Below, one piece after another: positions 34,911-44,800 of a stretch of 64,000 nucleotides of DNA (its first letter is position 1; each line of letters begins with the position of its first letter). Location of the stretch: positions 1,676,001 through 1,740,000 of the forward strand of contig NZ_CP106735.1 in the NCBI RefSeq assembly GCF_025639805.1. Reading direction: 5' to 3'. Source of the DNA: Reichenbachiella carrageenanivorans. Its GTDB lineage: Bacteria; Bacteroidota; Bacteroidia; Cytophagales; Cyclobacteriaceae. The notes under the pieces were generated by a model, which was not told the DNA's origin, searched no databases, and saw only the letters and a list, made by a program, of their open reading frames with translations. The position numbers and the translations under genes were made by a program.

Positions 34911-37900
34911 ATGAAAAGTATAAAAACAATATCAGTCATCGCTATACTCATTTGCTTGATAAGCATGATAAGCGCTCAAGCTCAAATAGAACTTGTCAAG
35001 GACATTAATACTTCCTCGGAAACAGAAGAACTTAGAATAAACGAAAGCTTGATAATTGTTAATGGTAAACTTTTGATAAGCTACGATGAACATCCTGTAT
35101 ACGGTTCGGAGCTATGGACATTAAATGAATCCAATGAACCCGTTCTTTTGAAGGATATTAATGTAGGTACGCAGTCCTCCTGGCCAGAAAATTTTACTCT
35201 ATTTGGAAACAAAGTAATATTTACGGCTCAATGGCCAGACACAGGGTATGCGCCTTCAATCACGGATGGGACGGAAGAAGGCACTTTTTTATTAAAGGAC
35301 TTTGGGCCTCAATCCGAGGCAAGATATTTCACTCCTTTCGGAGAAAACCAGTGCCTTTTCTTAGAGATCGGTGGGTCAGATCCTAACCGCTTATGGAAAA
35401 CGGATGGAACTGTGGCAGGTACTAGCTTAATTGCTACGTTGCCTTCCGACGCGAATAATGTCAGGAATTTTACCAGTCTTGGGAATCAGGTATTCTTTAT
35501 GGCTTCGCTGGAAGAAACGGGGCAGGAACTTTGGGTCACAGATGGCACTGAAGAAGGAACCAAAATGGTAGCTGATATTATTGAAGGCTCAAGCGGTAGC
35601 GGACCATCTAATATGATTGCGCTTAACAATAAAATGTACTTCTCTGCCTATACCGCAGCCAATGGCAGGGAATTATGGGTAAGTGATGGTACTGCAGAGG
35701 GAACTGAAATGGTGGCAGATATTTTACCTGGAAGTCAGGACGGCCTCTCCACATCCTATTTCCGCCCAGCAGCTTTCGATGGCAAGTTATACTTTGCCGC
35801 ATCAGGCACAAGTGGAAATATAGAACTATGGAGCAGCGATGGTACAGCAGAAGGAACTGCTTTAATTAAGGATATACGTACGTTGAGTTCGGGTATACCT
35901 AGAAACTTCTTTCCTTTCGGGGATGTGTTGCTATTTACTGCAACTCATGACACCGATGGCCAAGAGTTATGGAAAACCGACGGAACAGAAGAAGGAACCC
36001 TTCAAGTCAAAGATATTAATACCAATGGTTCGTCTTATCCATCTGGTTTTTGCTTGTTCAATGGCCTGGTTTATTTCAACGCTAACGAAACGAACCAATA
36101 CGATTTATGGGTAACGGATGGCACCGAAGTAGGGACCTCCAAAGTGAAGGCGACCGAATTAGGAACAAATTCCTCATTTCGGAATCTGGTCACCGACGGA
36201 ACCACACTTTATTACGCTGTGTATTCCGATGGCGCGAAGCTTTATGAAAGTGATGGTACCACGGAAGGCACCTCAAGTATTAGCAACGAAGCGACCATTT
36301 TCAACGACAGTGAACCGAGAGACTTTACCTCACTGGGAGGAGGTATTGTGTTTACAGCCAAAAGAAGTACAGGTGAAACCAGTCTCTGGTACTCAGATGG
36401 TACAACCATTACAGAGTTATTGCCGGCTACTGCTTCAACTTACCCTGGACCCAATAGCAGTTTTGAACAAATGATCATTGGAAACAAACTTCTGTTTTTA
36501 GCCACTACAGATACACAAGGCGAAGAACTTTGGGTCACAGATGGGACGCCTGAAGGCACGCAGATTTTAAAAGATATCAACCCAGACGCAGAAGACTCAG
36601 ATATCGAAGATTTTGTACGCTTTGATGATGTTATTGTTTTTCAGGCAAACGATGGGTCCACGGGCAAAGAACCTTGGAAAACGGATGGCACGGCCGAGGG
36701 TACGGTATTGATAAAAGATATACGTTCTGGCAGTCCAGAATCGAATCCGAGAAATTTTCTTGTGCTAAATGATCTCTGCTATTTTAATGCTTATGATGGA
36801 TCAACAGGAATAGAACTTTTTGTGACAGACGGAACAGAGGAAGGGACTGTTCAAGTGGTTGATTTGAATCCCGCTGCAGATAAAACTGGGGCATATAATA
36901 ATCAATTCATTTTCAAAGACAAAATAGTAATCTTCGGGTCCGAAGACAACGGTACTTATGGGTATGAAATTGTTATTTCTGATGGCACTGCAGAAGGTAC
37001 AGAGCGGATATCGGACATTAATGAAGGCAGTGAAAATACAAGCATTAGAGATTACGCTATTTTCGATAGCTATTTTGCATTTTTTACACATGTCAGCGCC
37101 AAAAGCAGCTATGAATTCTGGAAATCGGATGGTACGGCTGAAGGCACGAGCATGTTAGAGGATGGACTGCAGAACTACGTTTTTCAAGGTTCGCTAGGCG
37201 ATTTGGTTATTTACTTTGGAAAAGATGCGGAAGGGCAGGTCGATTTGCAAGCCACGAATACCATGACTTTAAGCACCACGACTCTTATCGCCGATGTCCC
37301 TATAGCGATAGGTGGAGAGGGAGATCTTAATGATCCTAATTATGTAAAAGTTAGTAATCAAATTTTTCTTATAGATGGAATGTTTGAAGATGAGGAAGGG
37401 GAGCCAAATGTTGCTACCGGAACGGCACTTTGGGTAACTGATGGTACGGTCGGTGGCACCCTTGAGATTAGTACCGATGCTTTTGGAAATGACCTTGCTC
37501 CGGTCAAACTATTCCTCATCGACGGAGAGGTTTATTTTATCGGCTACAACAATAGTTCGTTAGCTTATAGCATCTATCACACGGATGGTACCACGTGTGG
37601 CACGCAACCGCTTAATGACGAATCAGTCGAAATACTGGGAGAGCTGTTTCCGATCGATGGCTATCTCTATTTCAGAGGCTCAACACCAACATTGGGCTCG
37701 GAGCTTTATAGATATCATTTAAACACAGAAATTCCAAGTCAATTAATAGCTTGGTATTTGGATGCGGATGGAGATGGTTTGGGTGACGAAAACGAAATGG
37801 TCGAGGACTGTAATCAACCCACTGGATATGTTGCCAATTCTGATGATTGTGATGATGATGTCAATAATATATGTGATAATATATTGCAAATAGATGTTTC

Positions 37901-38126
37901 TCAGAAAATTATAATATATCCAAATCCCGCTCATGAATGGATGACTGTATCGGGTCTCAAATCTGAAGCTGAGTTGCAGTTGATCAAAATAGATGGTCAG
38001 ATGGTGCTGCGTCAGCAAGTCGTTCCTGATGAGCAAGTGAGTTTAGCCAACCTCAAGTCAGGGTTGTACCTTTTACGTCTCAATCAAAATGACATTACCA
38101 CAACAACGAAGATCCTTATCCACTAA
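34911..38126 (+). CDS. ELWxxDGTxxGT-repeat T9SS cargo protein
   Basis: The 1071-aa protein has a signal peptide (cleaved near ISAQAQ) and about 16 copies of a 45-60-aa repeat centred on ELWxTDGTxxGT (for example ELWVTDGTEEGT, ELWVSDGTAEGT, EPWKTDGTAEGT), probably blades of beta-propellers. Near residue 945 comes a calcium-binding-like stretch (YLDADGDGLGDENE) with DDCDDD, and residues about 1000-1071 are the T9SS sorting domain (IYPNPAHEW ... TTTTKILIH). It lies 131 bp after giant A, behind a hairpin without a T tract, so co-transcription is possible. The function is unknown; surface or extracellular location is inferred from the sorting domain. Confidence 0.9.
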   Translation: MKSIKTISVIAILICLISMISAQAQIELVKDINTSSETEELRINESLIIVNGKLLISYDEHPVYGSELWTLNESNEPVLLKDINVGTQSSWPENFTLFGNKVIFTAQWPDTGYAPSITDGTEEGTFLLKDFGPQSEARYFTPFGENQCLFLEIGGSDPNRLWKTDGTVAGTSLIATLPSDANNVRNFTSLGNQVFFMASLEETGQELWVTDGTEEGTKMVADIIEGSSGSGPSNMIALNNKMYFSAYTAANGRELWVSDGTAEGTEMVADILPGSQDGLSTSYFRPAAFDGKLYFAASGTSGNIELWSSDGTAEGTALIKDIRTLSSGIPRNFFPFGDVLLFTATHDTDGQELWKTDGTEEGTLQVKDINTNGSSYPSGFCLFNGLVYFNANETNQYDLWVTDGTEVGTSKVKATELGTNSSFRNLVTDGTTLYYAVYSDGAKLYESDGTTEGTSSISNEATIFNDSEPRDFTSLGGGIVFTAKRSTGETSLWYSDGTTITELLPATASTYPGPNSSFEQMIIGNKLLFLATTDTQGEELWVTDGTPEGTQILKDINPDAEDSDIEDFVRFDDVIVFQANDGSTGKEPWKTDGTAEGTVLIKDIRSGSPESNPRNFLVLNDLCYFNAYDGSTGIELFVTDGTEEGTVQVVDLNPAADKTGAYNNQFIFKDKIVIFGSEDNGTYGYEIVISDGTAEGTERISDINEGSENTSIRDYAIFDSYFAFFTHVSAKSSYEFWKSDGTAEGTSMLEDGLQNYVFQGSLGDLVIYFGKDAEGQVDLQATNTMTLSTTTLIADVPIAIGGEGDLNDPNYVKVSNQIFLIDGMFEDEEGEPNVATGTALWVTDGTVGGTLEISTDAFGNDLAPVKLFLIDGEVYFIGYNNSSLAYSIYHTDGTTCGTQPLNDESVEILGELFPIDGYLYFRGSTPTLGSELYRYHLNTEIPSQLIAWYLDADGDGLGDENEMVEDCNQPTGYVANSDDCDDDVNNICDNILQIDVSQKIIIYPNPAHEWMTVSGLKSEAELQLIKIDGQMVLRQQVVPDEQVSLANLKSGLYLLRLNQNDITTTTKILIH

Positions 38127-38156
38127 TAAGCTAGGCATAAAGGTTTAGGATAGGTT

Positions 38157-38183
38157 AAGGGCAGCTTCGGCTGCCCTTTTTTT
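38157..38183 (+). terminator. Terminator R2 after the ELW-repeat gene
   Basis: AAGGGCAGC-TTCG-GCTGCCCTT, then a T run (38177-38183). It is part of an 85-bp module (38099-38183) identical except for one base to 46983-47067. Confidence 0.92.
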
Positions 38184-38257
38184 AAGTATAAAATTTTCTT
38201 CTTAAGATACTTCTGTTATTTCTTGACTAATTGAAGTTGAATGATTTGGTTAGGGGC

Positions 38258-40231
38258 ATGAAGAGTCTCCTTAGAGTTAAGGTACTGCTAAGCATTCTGA
38301 TGTTGTGTGCTTCCAAAGGGCATTGCAGTATAGAAAAAAATGAATCTGTTCCTGATTCAGTCCTGATTAATATTCTTGAAAAAATTGAAACTAATCGTAA
38401 TCCAAAGTTTGTGTTGGGCTTAGTGCCGGATACTTTGGCTATTGCTAAATGTCAAAATGATAGCCTAAAATCCAGAGTGTATTACCATCTTGGTAGGGCA
38501 TACGGACAGCTTGGGAGGTTTGACGAATCATTAGCAGCTTTGGAGTTAGGAAGCGAGGTGTCAAAGAACTTTCCTGATAGTCAAATTGGAATATTAATGG
38601 CAAAAGGGAACGTTTATTGGGCCAAGGACTATTATCAAACAGCGTTGGAGACCTACCAACAAGCACTTGACTTGACTCATAAATTCAAAACAGATCAACA
38701 TGAAGTCTTTCAAGTAATGATACTCTCTAATATATCAGGGATATATAAGAAACTGAAGGAAAATGACAAGGCTTTATCATTTGCTGAGGAGAGTATTAAC
38801 CTAGCTTATGAAACGAGAAACCTTAGACCCAGAGGACATCTTAAATTTGGAACGACGTTAAATGAATTAGGCCAATATGAACGAGCCTTGGATAGTCTAC
38901 GGGTTACGAAAAAAATGATTTACCAGCATAATGATTCTATTGCATTGGTACATTGTTTATTGGCTATCGGTGAAGCATTTCATCATTTAGAGACGTATGA
39001 TTCTGCGCTGTATTATACCAAGCAGTCGGCTTTTGTGGCTGGATTATTAGGGTATGATTTTATTGAAATCCTTATCCAACGTGGCGACCTGTATTTTTCT
39101 CAGCAAAGAAAGGACCTTGCTCTAGCCAAATATCAAGAGGCGCTCCAAATGGCAGTTCAGCAAAAGTCAATTGAGGGTCAGCAGGAAATATACGAGAAGA
39201 TGAGTATGCTTTTCGAAGATCAAAAAAATTATCAAAAAGCTCATGAATATCTGATCTCTAGTTTTTCACTGAAAGATTCAATATCAGGTACTGCAATTCA
39301 GAATCGGATTAATGAATTGAATACAAAATATGAAACCGAAAAAAAACAGCAGCAAATTACACAACTAGAGCAAGACAACCAGATAATCGAGCTTGAAGCT
39401 AAACGTCAGAATCAGTTTTTAATATTGTTAGGGTTGGTGGCTGTGCTACTCGTATTAGCTACAGTATTACTAATCAGAAGAAACAGAATGAAGACAGAGG
39501 TTAATGCTATTTTGGATGCGAAAAATCAAGAACTGGCCAAACTCAACAACACCAAGAATCGCTTGTTTTCGATTATCTCGCACGATCTGAAAAGTCCATT
39601 ATCTTCCTTTCACACGATTACCAAAAGCCTATCAGATAATTGGGAAGTACTGGAAAAGGAACAGCTCAAAGATTTTATTATTACCCTGCGAGATTCGTCG
39701 AGCGACGTCAAGAATATGATGGACAATTTACTTAAATGGGCCTTGGCTCAGACCGGCGAGCTGAACTATGCTCCACAAAGTGTAAGCCCATCAGAAGTGC
39801 TAACCAAAGTAAAAAGTCAGATGGAGTCCGTAACAAGGGTCAAGAAAGTAAATATCCTTGAAGAAGTGAAATCAACCACCACCATATCAGCCGATCAGCA
39901 GTTTCTGGAAATCATTCTAAGGAATTTAATGAGCAACGCAGTGAAATTTTCGAAGGTGGAAACCGACATCAAAGTAAGTATCGCCTCTGAGGGCAATTAC
40001 GAAGTGATCAGTATACAGGATTATGGCGTGGGTATGGATCAAACTGAGATTGACCAATTGCTCGATGGGAGCATCCTAGCGCAAGACATCCAAAATTCTA
40101 CTGAAAAAGGAACAGGCCTAGGGCTTACACTTTGCAAGGAATTGATTGCCAAGATGGGAGCCGAAATGAAAGTGTTGAGCGAGAAAGGAAAAGGTACTAC
40201 ATTTAAGCTCGTATTTGCCAAAACTGCCTAA
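38258..40231 (+). CDS. TPR-containing transmembrane histidine kinase
   Basis: The 657-aa protein has a signal peptide (MKSLLRVKVLLSILMLC), a periplasmic TPR array (about residues 35-350), a coiled coil, one transmembrane helix (about 387-409), HisKA with the phosphorylated His in FSIISHDLKSP (about residue 443) and HATPase_c with NLMSNAVKF, DYGVGM and GTGLGLTL. Its stop overlaps the start of the NarL-type regulator gene (TAATG), so the two form a two-component system. ATG 38258 is preferred to the TTG at 38231 because it starts a clean signal peptide. It lies upstream of giant gene B, with a toxin-antitoxin pair between. Confidence 0.88.
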   Translation: MKSLLRVKVLLSILMLCASKGHCSIEKNESVPDSVLINILEKIETNRNPKFVLGLVPDTLAIAKCQNDSLKSRVYYHLGRAYGQLGRFDESLAALELGSEVSKNFPDSQIGILMAKGNVYWAKDYYQTALETYQQALDLTHKFKTDQHEVFQVMILSNISGIYKKLKENDKALSFAEESINLAYETRNLRPRGHLKFGTTLNELGQYERALDSLRVTKKMIYQHNDSIALVHCLLAIGEAFHHLETYDSALYYTKQSAFVAGLLGYDFIEILIQRGDLYFSQQRKDLALAKYQEALQMAVQQKSIEGQQEIYEKMSMLFEDQKNYQKAHEYLISSFSLKDSISGTAIQNRINELNTKYETEKKQQQITQLEQDNQIIELEAKRQNQFLILLGLVAVLLVLATVLLIRRNRMKTEVNAILDAKNQELAKLNNTKNRLFSIISHDLKSPLSSFHTITKSLSDNWEVLEKEQLKDFIITLRDSSSDVKNMMDNLLKWALAQTGELNYAPQSVSPSEVLTKVKSQMESVTRVKKVNILEEVKSTTTISADQQFLEIILRNLMSNAVKFSKVETDIKVSIASEGNYEVISIQDYGVGMDQTEIDQLLDGSILAQDIQNSTEKGTGLGLTLCKELIAKMGAEMKVLSEKGKGTTFKLVFAKTA

Positions 40232-40839
40232 TGCATACACTTTTTTTAATAGATGATCACAAAGTAGTCCGCGATGGAGTGAAGGCCATAATGCTGGCTA
40301 AACCAAATATCAAAATCATAGGAGAAGCTGCTTCGGGTGCAGAAGCTTTGTCGACCATAAAAGAGAAAAATCCAGATTTAGTATTTGTGGATTTGAAACT
40401 GCCAGATGATAACGGCAGCAAACTCATATCACAATTGATGGCGCTCTGTCCCAATGCAAAATTTGCCCTACTCACCGCAGAGCCCAATCCTACGGATTTA
40501 CAACGCGCACAAGATGCTGGCGCCTTGGCCTTTCTGACCAAAGACATGGAAACCACAGAATATCTACTGGCCATAGATAAAATGACAGCAGGCAAGAGAT
40601 ACATATCGGCAGCCTTCACCGACCTCATGATCAATACCAACTTGAATTATACCCCACGTGAAGTGGAGGTGCTCAAAGGATTTTCCGACGGGCTTTCCTA
40701 TAAAGAAATTGGTGCAAAGCTCGACATCAGCCCACGAACGGTAGAGACGCACAAATTGCGAATCATGGAAAAAATGAAAGTGAAGACGGTAGTCGAAATG
40801 GTTCGCCAGGCTATCAGGGAGGGCTTGATTTGTGCCTGA
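40231..40839 (+). CDS. NarL/FixJ-family response regulator
   Basis: This 202-aa regulator has a receiver domain with D8/D9, phospho-acceptor D54 (VFVDLKLP) and the conserved lysine in FLTKDM. The C-terminal LuxR-type helix-turn-helix is YTPREVEVLKGF ... SPRTVETHKLRIMEKM. It is translationally coupled to the TPR histidine kinase by a one-base TAATG overlap. The stop codon is directly adjacent to that of the RES toxin on the other strand. The likely target is giant gene B, 1 kb downstream, which has a TACGGAA/TTCCGTA palindrome 80 bp before its start. Confidence 0.92.
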   Translation: MHTLFLIDDHKVVRDGVKAIMLAKPNIKIIGEAASGAEALSTIKEKNPDLVFVDLKLPDDNGSKLISQLMALCPNAKFALLTAEPNPTDLQRAQDAGALAFLTKDMETTEYLLAIDKMTAGKRYISAAFTDLMINTNLNYTPREVEVLKGFSDGLSYKEIGAKLDISPRTVETHKLRIMEKMKVKTVVEMVRQAIREGLICA

Positions 40840-41277
40840 TCATGGTTTGAATGCATACGATCGCTTCACGTGTACATCGCTGTAACTAGGACTCATTGGA
40901 TTCAATACCAGATTGAAATCACCTAGATCACAGACAGACGATACTTTAAAGCCCAGACATGTGGAGTCTTGCAGCCATTGATCACCCATCTGTTGAGAAA
41001 CGAAACCGGGCGGATCTTGATCCCAGTCTGGTGGCAAGGGCTTGATTGTCTTGTAATTGTGATCAGGTACTTCTATTTCATATACTTTGTAGAGCTCAGG
41101 CATACAGCTAAGGTCAACATGTCGTGCCAGTTCTGCTCTAGCTAAAGCCAATGAACTTGCCGTGTACAAGGCATGACGCCCAATGCTATTCCATCTCCCG
41201 CCATAGAGAAACGCTCCACGTCCGTCTATAGGATTGTGATCAGGTGGATAGGTCTGGCAGATTCGAAAGACGATCAT
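40840..41277 (-). CDS. RES-domain toxin of a RES-Xre toxin-antitoxin pair
   Basis: The 145-aa protein is a RES-domain toxin; characterised relatives deplete NAD+. The family motifs are present: RGAFLYGGRWN with R28, an ALYTASSLALARAE segment with Y38 and E49 (the expected active-site residues), and a late FNLVLNPMSPSY. The full domain length suggests an active toxin. Its start overlaps the antitoxin stop by 4 bp, in the usual antitoxin-first order. Its stop abuts that of the NarL-type regulator. Confidence 0.88.
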   Translation of the reverse strand: MIVFRICQTYPPDHNPIDGRGAFLYGGRWNSIGRHALYTASSLALARAELARHVDLSCMPELYKVYEIEVPDHNYKTIKPLPPDWDQDPPGFVSQQMGDQWLQDSTCLGFKVSSVCDLGDFNLVLNPMSPSYSDVHVKRSYAFKP

Positions 41278-41711
41278 GAAAATATGCCATGCCGGATACG
41301 ACCAAGCTCATGGCTGATCATTTGTATGCCATCATGAGTATCTAGCCATGATTTAGGAGTTGTTTGGTTCAGCGCAGCGATAGGTGATTTGAGCCATTGC
41401 AAGAATTTTTCACGCTTGCCAAAGGTATTGACCCCTTCGTGGTACAATTGTGCCAACTCCAGCAATCGGTCGGACTGAAGGCCCGTGAATCGCTTGCCGG
41501 ATTGCATGTGTCTTTCTAGTGTTTTAGTAGATATGGCCGTGAGCTTAGATAATTCAGTTTTGCTAAATGTGAATAGAGACATCAAATCCTGTACAAACTC
41601 AGGTAATAGGCCCTGTCTGGATAGTTCGATTCTACTAGTGGGGCTGCCGTAGGCTATGGCTGCTTCTTCTACGGTGTGTAGTTCGGTGTTTTGTGTGTCG
41701 GAGTTGTACAT
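41274..41711 (-). CDS. Xre/MbcA/ParS-type antitoxin of the RES-Xre pair
   Basis: The 145-aa protein has an N-terminal Xre-like helix-turn-helix (FTFSKTELSKLTAISTKTLE) and a C-terminal toxin-binding MbcA/ParS/Xre domain (LLELAQLYHEGVNTFG, then FLQWLKSPIAAL and GRIRHGIFS). It neutralises the RES toxin and probably represses its own promoter. ATG 41711 is preferred over a TTG at 41732, because the TTG lies inside the -7 box and operator palindrome. It is coupled to the toxin gene by a 4-bp overlap. Confidence 0.86.
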   Translation of the reverse strand: MYNSDTQNTELHTVEEAAIAYGSPTSRIELSRQGLLPEFVQDLMSLFTFSKTELSKLTAISTKTLERHMQSGKRFTGLQSDRLLELAQLYHEGVNTFGKREKFLQWLKSPIAALNQTTPKSWLDTHDGIQMISHELGRIRHGIFS

Positions 41712-41738
41712 TTGTCCTCTATAAGTAGACAAATGTAC
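41706..41738 (-). promoter_or_regulatory. Operator/promoter of the RES-Xre module
   Basis: GTACATTTGTC (41706-41716) and GACAAATGTAC (41728-41738) are exact 11-bp inverted arms with an 11-bp spacer. On the minus strand the distal arm contains TACATTTG, a perfect -7 box, and the proximal arm covers the ATG at 41711. Antitoxin binding here would block both transcription and early elongation. Confidence 0.8.
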
Positions 41739-41764
41739 TAATTTTTTCTTGGAATAAAAACCCT

Positions 41765-41780
41765 TACGGAATTTTCCGTA
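41765..41780. promoter_or_regulatory. Palindrome upstream of giant gene B
   Basis: TACGGAA-TT-TTCCGTA, exact 7-bp arms, 80 bp before the ATG at 41860. It resembles paired half-sites of NarL-type regulators and may be the binding site of the regulator encoded at 40231-40839. It differs from the CTACCC boxes of giants A and C. Confidence 0.45.
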
Positions 41781-41859
41781 CCCTCACTCAGGAACATTCC
41801 CGATTGATAGACAGCGGCTTAGAATCGAACTTTGAGTTCATTCTAAACTTTATGCTATT

Positions 41860-44800
41860 ATGAAAAAATTATCGCTACTATGTGTTATCTGGTTTGGCCT
41901 GGCTTGGTTGGGAGCAGCGCAGACCTACGACAGTCATATGCACTTCATTGAAAACAATGGAACAACCGTGAATTTGGAAGATGTAAAATCCGATGGGAAC
42001 GGAAATATTTACATATCTGGAAACCTTACTGCTAATACGGATGATGACCATGAAGCCGTGGATTTTGATCCAGGGGCTGGTGTGGCACAAATAACCGGTG
42101 TCGATGTAAGCGTGGATCGGAATATTCTGTTTTTAGCCAAATACAATGCAGCTGGCCAATATCAGTGGGTACGCTGGATACATGAGATTTTGGATCAACC
42201 CAGTCTTTACGGAGGAAAATTGGCTATCAATGATGACGACAATGTGTACATGACAGCCAATGTAAAGGATGCCGCTGAGCTGAGTACAGGAGAAACCGTT
42301 TATGGGCCTTACGTATATGGAGTCCCTCTGGAAGGTTATTCCGGAAAGGTGATTGGGTACACGCCGGCCGGAGCTATAGACCGAATTATTGAAACATCAT
42401 TTGCTCAGAATGGAAGTCAATACATGGAGATTGCGGCTATTGAAGCCGACCCGATATTAGGCCATATTTTTATTGCTGGCCATTATAGAGGAACTCCCAA
42501 TGCGCTACCCGACGACACAGACGAAAACGCATATATCAGTTATGTGTCGACAGCCAATGGGCAAGCGCTTTTTACCAAAGCGGTCACCGAAGGAGGAAGT
42601 AATGCGTCTATCAGTGCATTGAGCTGGTCGGGTGATGGAAACCTGATCATAGCAGGATCGGTATCGGGAACGCCTGATTTCGACCCATCGGCATCTACAC
42701 ATACGGGCTCGGCTGGAAAATTTATAGCCAAATATTCATCTTCATTAGCCTTTGGCTGGGTAAACAGTGGAAATTCAGGTAGTTTCAATACTTCCATTAA
42801 ATATACATCTGGTGGAAACCCGAGCATTGTATTGTATAATTCTTCGACAAGGATATCTCAGCTTCATGAGTTTAATATTTCTAATGGCACGCTAGTGGGA
42901 TCCACTCAACTGTCTGATGAGACTTTTTCTGCACAAGATTATGCCTATGTGTCGAATGGAGATATTTATTCGGTAGGTACAATCATGCAAAGTGGGAGTG
43001 CACACCACAGAGCCATTGTAAAAACCCTGAGCAATGGAGATCATGCCTATACCACGGATATTACCACAGGTTTGTCCAGCTACTTTGGTCACCTGGATTA
43101 TGACAACGACATCATCACTTGCTATGGTCACACGTCAGGTTTCGACGCTGATTTGGATCCAGTCGAGACTACTATTCTGACAGATGGAATTAATCAAGTG
43201 AGCTACGACGTTTCGGAGAGCGACACGCCTACATCTATCGTTAGTTATTCACCAGCGCATGGAGCCACTCATGCTTCGGGCAACCTTTCCTATACTGTTG
43301 AGTTTAACCAAAACTTAAACTATGTAGGAGCGGATGGCTCCATCTACTTGCGTCAAAAAGGCACTTCTACGGGATATGACGTGACAGCTGCTGATGTGTC
43401 CACAAGCGGATCCACTGCAACTATTGAAATAAAGAAAGCATTGAGTGATGGATCAAGCTTTCTTCAATATGAGCTATTCATTACAAATACTGCCTTTGAA
43501 AATGAAAATGGCGTTGCCTATGAAGGAAATATTCCGACACGCCCTACGGTGACGGTTAATTATACCAACCCTACAATTGCCACACAATCTCCTATAGATG
43601 GAGCCACAGAGGTTGCCCTGGATGCCAATGTGGTCATCACATTCAATGAAAATATTCGTGCGGGGCAATACGCTGGAGAAGGGCTTTACGATATTCGAAT
43701 CCGCTCCAGCTTGACAAGCCAACAGCAACTTTATTTCCTGACCGACCCAGAAGTGACGGTGGGTACCAAAAGCATCACCATCAATCCCTCTTCAGATTTT
43801 GCTCCTGAAGACGAACTTTTCGTTAATATCTATTATGGCGTGATTGAGTTGGATCAACCTACAGATGGACTATATCTCAATCCTATCACCTCAAGCAATA
43901 CGTGGAATTTCACGACAGAAGCTGGCGATCAAGATGCCCCTTTCATTAATGGTGGGCAATACCCAACCGAAGGCGCTCCTTGTGTTAGTACGTCCAACTT
44001 CAATGCGATTTTCAACGAACCTATTCAGTATGGTACAGGGCAGCTTTCGCTATATAAAATTGACGGTTCGCTTGTGAGCTCCATTGATATGGAAAATGAC
44101 ACCGATCAGCTTACTATCGATTTATCCAATCAGCGATTGCGTTTCAATTTTGAATACTCGGTGGAGTATGGGCAAGAATATTACATTCAGATATGTAGTA
44201 CCTGTGTCGAAGATTTGGCAGGAAATCCGTTTGCTGGTATAGACGATGATTCTTGGAATTTCAACAGTAGCACTTTACCAGTCATTGAATCTACTGTGCC
44301 AGCGCATAACGCGACCAATGTGGAGTTGGGTGCGGATATTATACTCACTCCTAGTGAATATATACAATCGCACGACGGCACCAAAACTGCCATATTGAAA
44401 AATGCTGATGGAAATGGCGTGGTGGCTACGGTGCCTGTTTCGGGTTTTGTTTTTAATATGGACGGTACAGTTACGATTCCATTGCCCACGCTTTCTGAAA
44501 GCACCACGTACTATCTGGAGCTAGAGGCAAATGCACTGAGCAGCACATGCGGGACACGGGTGGAGCCGATTACAGGAAGTAGCACCCTGAGCTTTACTAC
44601 CACCGGGCCAGCGGACGACACACCACCTGTCATTTCTGGTTTTTCGCCAGCAAAGAACGCCACTAGTGTCTCCAGTCGCCCGTCTATTCAGCTGACCATG
44701 AGCGAAAACGTGCAGTTTACGGATGATCCAAACAACGATATTTACATTCGAAATAAGGCAAATCCAAGCACGATTTACAAAACCATCCCAATCACATCTG

